This document shows, piece after piece, positions 1-5,135 of a DNA stretch of 5,799 nt (position 1 is its first letter; the number at the start of each line of letters is the position of its first letter). The DNA comes from Bacteroidota bacterium (GTDB lineage: Bacteria; Bacteroidota; Bacteroidia; Chitinophagales; LD1), in NCBI GenBank assembly GCA_028288545.1, contig JAQBNQ010000025.1, positions 1 through 5,799 of the forward strand. Reading direction: 5' to 3'. Under the pieces are notes generated by a model. The model worked only from the letters and a program-made list of their open reading frames with translations, was not told the DNA's origin and did not search any database. Position numbers and translations under genes: made by a program.

Positions 1-703
1 TTTCGCAAACTATTCTAATGTGCGCAGGTTCATTTCGTTTGCCGCGGTGAGGTAGCGGAGTTAAATACGGCGCATCTGTTTCAAGTACCACATTACTAAG
101 CCCTACCCGCTGAATGGTCTCGCGCAGGTTTGTGTTTTTATAAGTTACAACGCCGCCAATACCCAAATAAAAACCGAGTTCAATAACTTCCTTGGCTTCT
201 TCAAGTGTTCCACTAAAGCAATGAAAAATACCTTTTGCGCTACCCTTGTATTTAGTTACGCTTTTTATGCAATCGGCGGTGGAGTTCCGGCTATGGATGG
301 CAATAGGAAGATTCCGGGCTATCGACCATTCAATCTGCCTCTCAAAAGCAATCACCTGTTGTTCTTTAAAAGAAACATCCCAGTAATAATCCAGGCCAAT
401 TTCGCCAACAGCATAATACTTCCGGCCACTGTTTAAAAAGTCTTCCGCAATTTTCAGCTCGTCCTCGAAATTTTCTTTGATGCTGCAGGGATGTACCCCC
501 ATCATAGGCAGAATAGCAAAATCAGGGTCAGTGATATCAAATTTCTTATCGGCAAGATTGTGTAGCCTTTCGTGCGTTTCGGAATCTATAGCAGGGAGAA
601 AAATCTTTTTTATGCCATGTTGCGTGGCTCGTTCAACTACTTCCTTAAGATCGTAATCGTAACTTTTAAGATAAAGGTGGCAATGGGTATCAATCAGCAT
701 CAT
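1..703 (-). CDS. TatD-family metal-dependent hydrolase (DNase-like), C-terminus cut by window edge
   Basis: Translating the minus strand from the ATG at 703 gives an open frame of 234 residues that continues past base 1. It is a TatD/YcfH-type amidohydrolase-fold enzyme; characterised relatives are Mg-dependent 3'-5' exonucleases or DNases of the cytoplasm. Visible metal-ligand motifs, in order: HCH at 7-9, GEIGLDYY at 100-107 (Glu101), IAIHSR at 134-139 (His137), IFHCFSG at 159-165 (His161) and ETDAPYL at 208-214 (Asp210). All expected ligands are present, so it should be active. Family members are usually about 255-265 residues, so roughly 20-30 C-terminal residues are missing. Two adjacent ATGs (703 and 700) are possible starts. 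The first gives the ATGA overlap with the deacetylase stop and is preferred, suggesting translational coupling in a two-gene unit. The true substrate (DNA, RNA or a small molecule) cannot be told from sequence. Confidence 0.95.
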   Translation of the reverse strand, partial: MMLIDTHCHLYLKSYDYDLKEVVERATQHGIKKIFLPAIDSETHERLHNLADKKFDITDPDFAILPMMGVHPCSIKENFEDELKIAEDFLNSGRKYYAVGEIGLDYYWDVSFKEQQVIAFERQIEWSIARNLPIAIHSRNSTADCIKSVTKYKGSAKGIFHCFSGTLEEAKEVIELGFYLGIGGVVTYKNTNLRETIQRVGLSNVVLETDAPYLTPLPHRGKRNEPAHIRIVCE

Positions 704-1338
704 AATTTTTCAAACTTAAAGCCTTTTGCCGAGAAATATTCTAAAGTCTTTGGTAAAGCATATTCAACTTTGGATTTTGCCTTAATACTATCATGAAAAA
801 CAACAATTGAACCGGCAGTAGCGTTTTCAGTAACATTTCGTAAAACCCTCTCTTCACTCATGCTCAAATCAAAGTCAAAACTAAGCACATCCCACATTAC
901 TATCTTAAAGCTGCTCTTCAAAAACCGGTACTGCCGTGGTTTTAACTTACCATATGGCGGACGGAAGAATTTCGGATTGCGAATTTCGAATTGCGGAATT
1001 AATGCTGCGCATTTTTCAATGTTTTGGAAATACGTTTCATTATCCTGGTACCAACCATTTAAGTGATCCTGCGTATGGTTGCCAATAGAATGCCCTTCAT
1101 CTAAAATGCGCTGAAATATTTCCGGATTGGCTTCAATGTTCTTTCCAATGCAAAAGAAAGTAGCCTTCGCATTATACCTATTCAATTGATCTAAAACAAA
1201 TGGCGTAACTGCTGGTATGGGGCCGTCATCAAATGTCAGGTAAAGGATGTTTTCTTTTGTATTAACTTTCCACAGGCACTCGCGGTAAACTGCTGAAAGC
1301 AGCGAGGGCGTTTTTGTAAAAAGTAAAGCGTCGAGCAT
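700..1338 (-). CDS. Polysaccharide deacetylase (NodB homology domain, carbohydrate esterase 4)
   Basis: A 212-residue protein that is almost entirely one NodB domain, the fold that removes N- or O-acetyl groups from chitin-like sugars, peptidoglycan or xylan with a divalent metal. Motif 1 is TFDDGP at 35-40 (Asp37 catalytic base, Asp38 metal ligand). Motif 2 is HTQDH at 88-92 (His88 and His92 metal ligands). Motif 3 is RPPYG at 126-130. A motif-4-like MWD lies at 148-150. Motif 5 is VVFHDS at 179-184 (His182). The catalytic set is therefore complete. I see no convincing signal peptide or membrane anchor, although the N-terminal 20 residues are moderately hydrophobic, so location is uncertain. 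The segment just before motif 3 (about residues 117-124) is encoded by a 14-bp tandem repeat and may be an insertion. The start at 1338 has no clear Shine-Dalgarno, which is normal for Bacteroidota. It lies upstream of, and overlaps, the TatD-type gene. The exact substrate is unknown. Confidence 0.93.
   Translation of the reverse strand: MLDALLFTKTPSLLSAVYRECLWKVNTKENILYLTFDDGPIPAVTPFVLDQLNRYNAKATFFCIGKNIEANPEIFQRILDEGHSIGNHTQDHLNGWYQDNETYFQNIEKCAALIPQFEIRNPKFFRPPYGKLKPRQYRFLKSSFKIVMWDVLSFDFDLSMSEERVLRNVTENATAGSIVVFHDSIKAKSKVEYALPKTLEYFSAKGFKFEKL
968..995. repeat. Two tandem copies of a 14-bp AT-rich unit inside the deacetylase gene
   Basis: Bases 968-981 read AATTTCGGATTGCG and 982-995 read AATTTCGAATTGCG, differing at one position. 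The unit looks like the short TTCG/GCAATTCG-type repeats often scattered in intergenic DNA of Bacteroidota, but here it lies in the reading frame and encodes QFEIRNPKF immediately before the RPPYG motif. The periodicity is read directly from the sequence; kinship with dispersed genomic repeats is inference. Confidence 0.7.
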
Positions 1339-1380
1339 TTTGGTTTATTGGGTTAACGGGCAATTCGCTTATTTGGGAGA

Positions 1381-1388
1381 CGAAAGTA
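1381..1388 (-). promoter_or_regulatory. Possible Bacteroidota -7 element for the deacetylase-hydrolase unit
   Basis: The minus strand reads TACTTTCG, close to the TAnnTTTG element recognised by the primary sigma factor of Bacteroidota. It lies 43 bases upstream of the deacetylase ATG. No TTTG-type -33 element is seen at the usual spacing of about 20 bases, so this is a weak call. Confidence 0.3.
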
Positions 1389-1457
1389 GCGTTGTTTGGT
1401 TTAGCCGCTAAAAATTTCTTTGGCAAAAAAATGAATAGTATTGAATCGGCGATTAAT

Positions 1458-1465
1458 TATTTTCG
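1458..1465 (+). promoter_or_regulatory. Possible Bacteroidota -7 element for gltX
   Basis: TATTTTCG resembles the TAnnTTTG -7 element and ends 18 bases before the gltX ATG, implying a very short leader. The nearest TTG, at 1441-1443, is closer than the usual -33 spacing, so only half of a canonical promoter is visible. Confidence 0.35.
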
Positions 1466-1483
1466 CCTTCCATTAAAGAAACT

Positions 1484-3019
1484 ATGAGTAGAAGAGTTAG
1501 AGTTCGTTTTGCACCAAGCCCTACAGGGCCGTTGCACATGGGGGGGATAAGAACCGCCCTTTATAATTATTTACTTGCCAAACAGCAAGGAGGAGATTTT
1601 ATTTTGCGTATTGAGGATACCGACCAAAACCGTTTTGTACCCGGTGCAGAGCAATACATCATTAACACCTTAAAATGGTGCGGCATTGAACCTAACGAAG
1701 GCGTAGGATTTGGTGATGGAAAACACGCGCCGTACCGTCAAAGTGAAAGAAAGCATTTATACAAGGAATACGCCGATCGTTTATTGGCCAGCGACCATGC
1801 TTATTACGCCTTCGACTCTAAAGAAGAGTTGGATGTAATGAAAAAGAACCTGGAGGCGCAGGGTGTGCCAAATCCATCGTACAACGCTGTTACCCGTCAG
1901 TACATGAAAAACTCCATTACCTTACCAAAGGACGAATTGGAGCGCAGATTAAATGCAGGCGAACCCTATGTTATCCGGTTTAAAATGCCGCGCAACGAGG
2001 CGGTTAAATTTCATGACGAAATACGCGAATGGGTAGAATTCAATACCGCACAGTTAGATGATAAGGTGCTGTTTAAAAGCGATGGAATGCCCACCTATCA
2101 TTTAGCAAACGTGGTAGACGACTACCTGATGGAGATAACTCACGTAATCCGCGGCGAAGAATGGTTAAGCTCTGCTCCTTTACACGTTTTGCTTTACCGC
2201 GCTTTGGGTATTGAAGATGTAATGCCAAAATTTGCCCACCTCTCGCTTATCCTTAAACCAGATGGTAAGGGCAAACTAAGTAAACGCGATGGCGACAGGC
2301 TGGGCTTTCCTTCGTTTGCCTTAAACTGGACGGACCCCGAAAGCAAAGAGTTATCTGTGGGCTATAAAGAGCGGGGCTTCTTTCCGGAGGCCTTTATCAA
2401 CTTCCTTTCATTGCTGGGCTGGAACCCCGGTGGCGATAAGGAATTAATGACCAAGGATGAGCTGATTCAACTGTTTTCGCTTGAAAAGGTGCATAAGGCC
2501 GGCGCCCGTTTCGATTTTGAAAAGGCCAAATGGTTCAACCAGCATTACCTGATGGCAAAGAGCAACGAGGAATTAGCCGCCGACATTAAGGATCAGGTAA
2601 TTGCAAAAGGCTACACTTATGACGCCGCCTATGTGGCAGAAGCCTGTAGACTTTTAAAAGAGCGGGCCGTATTTGTTAACGACCTATTAGAAATGGGCTA
2701 TTATTTCTTTGAGGATATAAAAGCTTACGATAGTGAAACAATTAGGAAAAAATACAGTAAAGAGAACCGTAGCAAATTTGATAATATCATTGCCGCAATA
2801 AATTCTGTTTCTGAATTTAAAGTTTTAAATTTGGAAGAAGCCGCTAAAACGGCAGCAGCGGCAAACGGAATGAAGGCGGGCGATTTTCTGCAATTGTTCA
2901 GAGTAGCGCTGGCAGGGGTTTCGCAAGGTCCCCCGGTTTATGAGTTGATGAGTGTGTTGGGGAAAGAAAAAACAGCCCTAAGGCTTAAAAAATCTTTCGA
3001 TTATTTTGATACTGTTTAA
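1484..3019 (+). CDS. gltX: Glutamyl-tRNA synthetase
   Basis: A complete 511-residue class I aminoacyl-tRNA synthetase that charges tRNA(Glu) with glutamate in the cytoplasm. The N-terminus carries FAPSPTGPLHMGG at 9-21, where HMGG is the HIGH signature. The LRIEDTD segment at 41-47 belongs to the glutamate/ATP site. The second class I signature, KLSKR, is at 264-268. The Cys-rich zinc site found in the E. coli enzyme is absent: the equivalent stretch is YYAFDS (107-112), so this is a zinc-less form. After KLSKRDGDRLGFP there is an extra loop of about 20 residues (around 280-300), as I recall from Bacteroidota GltX; this partly explains a length above the roughly 470-residue norm. The C-terminal part (from about 330) is the helical anticodon-binding region. 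The start is fixed by the conserved N-terminal strand directly after Met. It appears monocistronic: 145 bases separate it from the divergent deacetylase, and 122 bases from the next gene. Confidence 0.98.
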   Translation: MSRRVRVRFAPSPTGPLHMGGIRTALYNYLLAKQQGGDFILRIEDTDQNRFVPGAEQYIINTLKWCGIEPNEGVGFGDGKHAPYRQSERKHLYKEYADRLLASDHAYYAFDSKEELDVMKKNLEAQGVPNPSYNAVTRQYMKNSITLPKDELERRLNAGEPYVIRFKMPRNEAVKFHDEIREWVEFNTAQLDDKVLFKSDGMPTYHLANVVDDYLMEITHVIRGEEWLSSAPLHVLLYRALGIEDVMPKFAHLSLILKPDGKGKLSKRDGDRLGFPSFALNWTDPESKELSVGYKERGFFPEAFINFLSLLGWNPGGDKELMTKDELIQLFSLEKVHKAGARFDFEKAKWFNQHYLMAKSNEELAADIKDQVIAKGYTYDAAYVAEACRLLKERAVFVNDLLEMGYYFFEDIKAYDSETIRKKYSKENRSKFDNIIAAINSVSEFKVLNLEEAAKTAAAANGMKAGDFLQLFRVALAGVSQGPPVYELMSVLGKEKTALRLKKSFDYFDTV

Positions 3020-3096
3020 AATGGGTACTATTTTTATAGAATCGGTTTAACAAAAAAATAATTTTGAAACATCGTACATAGTAAAAAACCAAGCAC

Positions 3097-3104
3097 TAAA
3101 TTCG
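3097..3104 (+). promoter_or_regulatory. Possible -7 element for the acidic-protein gene
   Basis: TAAATTCG lies 37 bases before the ATG at 3142 and is an imperfect match to TAnnTTTG. The only TTTG-like sequence upstream (about 3063-3066) is 30 bases away, too far for a standard -33 element. The 122-base spacer after gltX, which is strongly AT-rich, holds no convincing terminator; its only palindrome is the weak CTAT-TTTT-ATAG near 3028-3039. Confidence 0.25.
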
Positions 3105-3141
3105 CATTAACCTAAATTGACTAACCTTTAAAACGAAACCT

Positions 3142-3462
3142 ATGCCACGCAAAAAGAAAAGCGAAGAAGAAGAACCTGAATTGAAAGCCGAGGAGAAAGA
3201 TGAGGATGATCTGGAGCTGGAAGAAGAAGAGGTGGAAGAGAAAGCCGAAGATGAAGAGCCTGAAGGCGAACCCAGCGATGATGATTTGAAGTCTATGAAA
3301 GACATGGAAGAGTTCGACGATATCATCGAAAAGAAATCTGCTGGCAAAGGACGTAAAGCCTCAAGCGCTGATGACTACAACGACGAAGACTTCGAAGAGT
3401 TTGACGACTTTGGCGAGGAAGACGAAGATTTCGGAACCGAAAGCTTTGAAGAAGATTTTTAG
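3142..3462 (+). CDS. Small, extremely acidic protein of unknown function
   Basis: A 106-residue protein whose composition dominates: I count 32 Glu and 19 Asp (48%), against 12 Lys and 2 Arg, for a net charge near -37. It opens with a basic MPRKKK tag. An uninterrupted Glu-rich stretch runs to about residue 42, a less acidic middle (about 49-75) includes KSMKDMEEFDDIIEKKSAGKGRK, and the C-terminus repeats aromatic-acidic units such as DFEEF, DDFGEE and EDF. There is no signal peptide, membrane segment or catalytic motif. Such tails in other proteins mimic nucleic acid or bind basic partners (RNA polymerase delta subunit, histone-chaperone-like regions), but no homology is claimed. Coding status is supported by its own start after a spacer, wobble-position variation among Glu/Asp codons, and a hairpin soon after the stop. 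The Ser-rich frame on the opposite strand is its shadow. It is likely cytoplasmic and disordered. Confidence 0.8.
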   Translation: MPRKKKSEEEEPELKAEEKDEDDLELEEEEVEEKAEDEEPEGEPSDDDLKSMKDMEEFDDIIEKKSAGKGRKASSADDYNDEDFEEFDDFGEEDEDFGTESFEEDF

Positions 3463-3473
3463 ATATTGATTTT

Positions 3474-3520
3474 GCTACAAGGGATACCATGCAGATATAT
3501 TGCCGGGTGTCCCTTGTTGC
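3474..3520 (+). terminator. Strong hairpin between the acidic-protein and B12-binding genes
   Basis: ACAAGGGATACC (3477-3488) pairs with GGTGTCCCTTGT (3506-3517), giving 12 pairs including one G-U. A T-T mismatch and two more G-C pairs extend it outward (3474-3475 with 3519-3520). The loop is 17 bases. Only TTTAA follows, so the U-tract is weak. It starts 12 bases after the acidic gene's stop and ends 21 bases before the next ATG. It could be a terminator or mRNA-stabilising 3' end for the first gene, or a leader structure for the second. Confidence 0.5.
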
Positions 3521-3540
3521 TTTAATGAACTTTCCTTTTC

Positions 3541-3948
3541 ATGAACCGCCCTATCAGAATTCTTGTTGCAAAAGTTGGCCTCGATGGCCACGACCGCGGA
3601 GCCAAGGTAATTGCCAGTTCGCTTAAAGATGCGGGCATGGAAGTAATTTACACCGGCCTTCGCCAAACACCCGATATGGTAGTAAACGCCGCCCTGCAGG
3701 AAGACGTAGACGCCATTGGCATCAGCATCCTCAGCGGCGCCCACATGACAGTCTTCCCCAAAGTACTTGCCCTGATGAAAGCCAAAGGCATGAACGACGT
3801 CCTCCTCACCGGCGGCGGCATCATCCCCGAAGACGACATGGCCGAACTAACACAACTCGGCTGCGGACAACTATTCGCCCCCGGCGCCCCCACCGCCCAA
3901 ATTGCCGACTACATAAAAACCTGGGTAAAAGACCATCGCAATTTTTAA
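3541..3948 (+). CDS. Stand-alone cobalamin (B12)-binding domain protein, methylmalonyl-CoA mutase small-subunit type
   Basis: A 135-residue protein equal to one Rossmann-like B12-binding domain, as at the C-terminus of methylmalonyl-CoA mutase and its relatives. The signature D-x-H-x-x-G is present at 15-20 (Asp15, His17, Gly20) within KVGLDGHDRGAKV; His17 would ligate cobalt from below. The S-x-L motif is SIL at 62-64, and the GGG at 91-93 (followed by IIP) completes the nucleotide-tail pocket. The length fits free small subunits that pair with a separate catalytic subunit; no TIM-barrel partner is encoded here, so it must act with one made elsewhere (methylmalonyl-, isobutyryl- or related acyl-CoA mutase). 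The start at 3541 is chosen because the beta strand IRILVAKVG follows at once; no Shine-Dalgarno is evident and the ATG at 3525 is out of frame. Codons become strikingly C-ending after about base 3660. No cobalamin riboswitch fits in the 78-base upstream gap. Confidence 0.93.
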   Translation: MNRPIRILVAKVGLDGHDRGAKVIASSLKDAGMEVIYTGLRQTPDMVVNAALQEDVDAIGISILSGAHMTVFPKVLALMKAKGMNDVLLTGGGIIPEDDMAELTQLGCGQLFAPGAPTAQIADYIKTWVKDHRNF

Positions 3949-3958
3949 ATGCCTTTGG

Positions 3959-4167
3959 GGTTGACTCGTGCAAAGCCGGAAGCTTCCCCCAGTGTCGCCA
4001 ATCTCCCAATGAGTGCATTACTGCCAACAGCCGGATCTGTTCATGGTTGACACTTTTTAAAATCAAACATGGTTGACACCCCCTTATAATTATCCTGACA
4101 ATCAACAATATATAACCAAAAACTTGGGTTGACACTTTTTCAAGTGTCAACCCAACATCTGTCAACC
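3959..4167. repeat. Cluster of GGTTGAC repeats in direct and inverted orientation
   Basis: GGTTGAC occurs on the plus strand at 3959-3965, 4045-4051, 4071-4077 and 4127-4133, and inverted as GTCAACC at 4146-4152 and 4161-4167. The 12-mer CATGGTTGACAC is repeated exactly at 4042-4053 and 4068-4079 (26-base period), and the 14-mer GGTTGACACTTTTT is shared by 4045-4058 and 4127-4140. This occupies most of the 281-base spacer between convergent genes, which has no credible reading frame of its own. Multiple short direct and inverted copies resemble the ends of some insertion sequences (IS21-like elements have multiple terminal repeats), so this may be a decayed element or a MITE-like remnant, but no transposase is present and the family is not established. 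Operator sites are an alternative. Confidence 0.6.
4124..4155 (-). terminator. Perfect 14-bp hairpin with GAAA loop and T-tract: intrinsic terminator on the minus strand
   Basis: TTGGGTTGACACTT (4124-4137) and AAGTGTCAACCCAA (4142-4155) are exact reverse complements around a four-base loop. Read on the minus strand, the loop is GAAA, a stable GNRA tetraloop, and the stem is followed by GTTTTTGG. This is a good Rho-independent terminator for the lipoprotein gene, whose stop lies 74 bases upstream. On the plus strand no T-tract follows, so it serves the B12-binding gene less well. One arm is itself a copy of the GGTTGAC repeat. Confidence 0.6.
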
Positions 4168-4182
4168 TATTTCAGAACTAGA

Positions 4183-4206
4183 ACCTGCCTGCCGTCTAAG
4201 GCAGGT
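4183..4206. repeat. Short palindrome, 8-bp arms
   Basis: ACCTGCCT (4183-4190) and AGGCAGGT (4199-4206) are perfect reverse complements around GCCGTCTA. The sequence resembles the CCTGCCTGCC...GGCAGG palindromes dispersed in Bacteroidota genomes. It sits 23 bases beyond the lipoprotein stop but lacks a following T-tract on the minus strand, so it is more likely a repetitive extragenic palindrome than a terminator. Confidence 0.5.
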
Positions 4207-4229
4207 CCGTTCAATCCGCGATTCAGACT

Positions 4230-4973
4230 TTATTTCCTAAAATCCGGCAACTCCAATCTCACAAAATACACCGGCCCACCTACAGCATAACGCGCATCCT
4301 CCAATCTAAGGTAAAGTGTCTTATTATCCTTCCAAACAACTTCACTTCTCCATTTAAATAACGGTACCCGCCATGCCAGGCTATAATCATTATTTGCAAT
4401 TGTGTAAACGCACAAACTAATACAACTTGTACCTGTATCCGGAGTACCATTGCACTCTTCAAAGCAGCGCAGCATTTTATAATCGGGCGAAAAGACCGGG
4501 TGGCTGCGAAAAAGAGTAGACTCCTTACCGGTTTTCTTATTAACCAGGGAATAGAAATCGCCATCCCCATCATTGCCCGAAAGCAACCAGGAATTCAACT
4601 CCCTTACTTGCCCCGCATAAGCGTATGTAACCATGTCAAAAGACATTTGCACTGAATCTCCATTTTCCAGCTTTAGCGTAATTAACTTAAAAGCACGTTT
4701 AAATGTGTCCTTTCCAATGGTATATAAAATGATAGTGTCCCGCTGCCTAACACCCGCAGAATCCTTTGTATCGCTACCCACACTGATATGCGTCTTGGCT
4801 AAACTTAAATACGCCGCGCTATCTATTTGTTCCAGGTAAATATTTTGCCCCTTGTAATTAAGCGTATCAACATAAACCCCCACCGCTGCATCCGTCTTTT
4901 TACCAGGCTGATTACACGAAAACAGCAAACAAAAGATAACCACCAACATGGCCAGTTGTAGTATTTTTTTCAT
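4230..4973 (-). CDS. Predicted lipoprotein of unknown family
   Basis: A 247-residue protein with a clear lipoprotein signal: basic MKK, hydrophobic residues 4-18, and a lipobox LFSC with the lipidated cysteine at 20, followed by NQPGKK. It should be anchored in the cell envelope facing the periplasm or the surface. The mature part is rich in beta-type segments and Tyr/Trp, with a Gly/Asp run SGNDGDGDFYS at 132-142 and four cysteines at 170, 174, 184 and 188 that could form two disulfides. I recognise no enzyme motif or named domain. Strand-like pieces such as DYSLAWRVPLFKW and KTLYLRLEDARY give a loose impression of a beta-sheet or propeller-like fold, but that is only an impression. It is transcribed alone, convergent with the B12-binding gene and divergent from the GldM-like gene. 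The ATG at 4973 follows a perfect -7 element by 18 bases and begins the signal peptide directly. Confidence 0.88.
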   Translation of the reverse strand: MKKILQLAMLVVIFCLLFSCNQPGKKTDAAVGVYVDTLNYKGQNIYLEQIDSAAYLSLAKTHISVGSDTKDSAGVRQRDTIILYTIGKDTFKRAFKLITLKLENGDSVQMSFDMVTYAYAGQVRELNSWLLSGNDGDGDFYSLVNKKTGKESTLFRSHPVFSPDYKMLRCFEECNGTPDTGTSCISLCVYTIANNDYSLAWRVPLFKWRSEVVWKDNKTLYLRLEDARYAVGGPVYFVRLELPDFRK

Positions 4974-4991
4974 TCAGCTTTATACTTTAGT

Positions 4992-4999
4992 CAAACATA
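4992..4999 (-). promoter_or_regulatory. Bacteroidota -7 element for the lipoprotein gene
   Basis: The minus strand reads TATGTTTG, an exact match to TAnnTTTG, 18 bases before the ATG at 4973. No exact TTTG is found at the expected -33 position, where the sequence is purine-rich. This is the best promoter match in the window. Confidence 0.45.
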
Positions 5000-5096
5000 C
5001 CAAATAAAAACTATTCTTCCCTTTCAGAGCTGAGCTCGCCATTTTATCAAATTAATCAAATCAATCACAAAAATCATAGTTCAGACTTTTACGCTT

Positions 5097-5104
5097 TAAA
5101 TTTC
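5097..5104 (+). promoter_or_regulatory. Possible -7 element for the GldM-like gene
   Basis: TAAATTTC matches TAnnTTTG except for the last base and lies 31 bases before the ATG at 5136. Upstream is an AT-rich run with imperfect ATCAA(A/T) repeats (about 5047-5070) and no recognisable -33 element. Confidence 0.3.
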
Positions 5105-5135
5105 GTTTATATTAGGCAACCCAATCAAACAACAC

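Noticed and set aside
221..436. 71-residue plus-strand frame at the left end
   Set aside because: It is antisense to the TatD-family coding region, which carries all metal-binding motifs on the minus strand.
3096..3347. Serine-rich 83-residue frame on the minus strand
   Set aside because: It is the antisense of the Glu/Asp-rich coding run (GAA/GAG/GAT read as TTC/CTC/ATC and shifted to Ser codons). The plus-strand acidic frame has the better start and gene context.
3463..3540. Cobalamin riboswitch upstream of the B12-binding gene
   Set aside because: The gap is only 78 bases, shorter than a cobalamin riboswitch, and contains no B12-box-like conserved core.
3978..3987. GGAAGCTTCC palindrome after the B12-binding gene
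   Set aside because: A 10-base palindrome with no loop or T-tract; too short to support a terminator or operator call.
3821..4165. 114-residue minus-strand frame across the end of the B12-binding gene and the repeat spacer
   Set aside because: It overlaps a well-supported gene antisense, contains the repeats and hairpin, and shows no recognisable protein features.
4042..4167. Possible CRISPR array from repeated GGTTGACAC
   Set aside because: The repeats are too short, irregularly spaced and in both orientations, with no uniform spacers or cas genes in the window.
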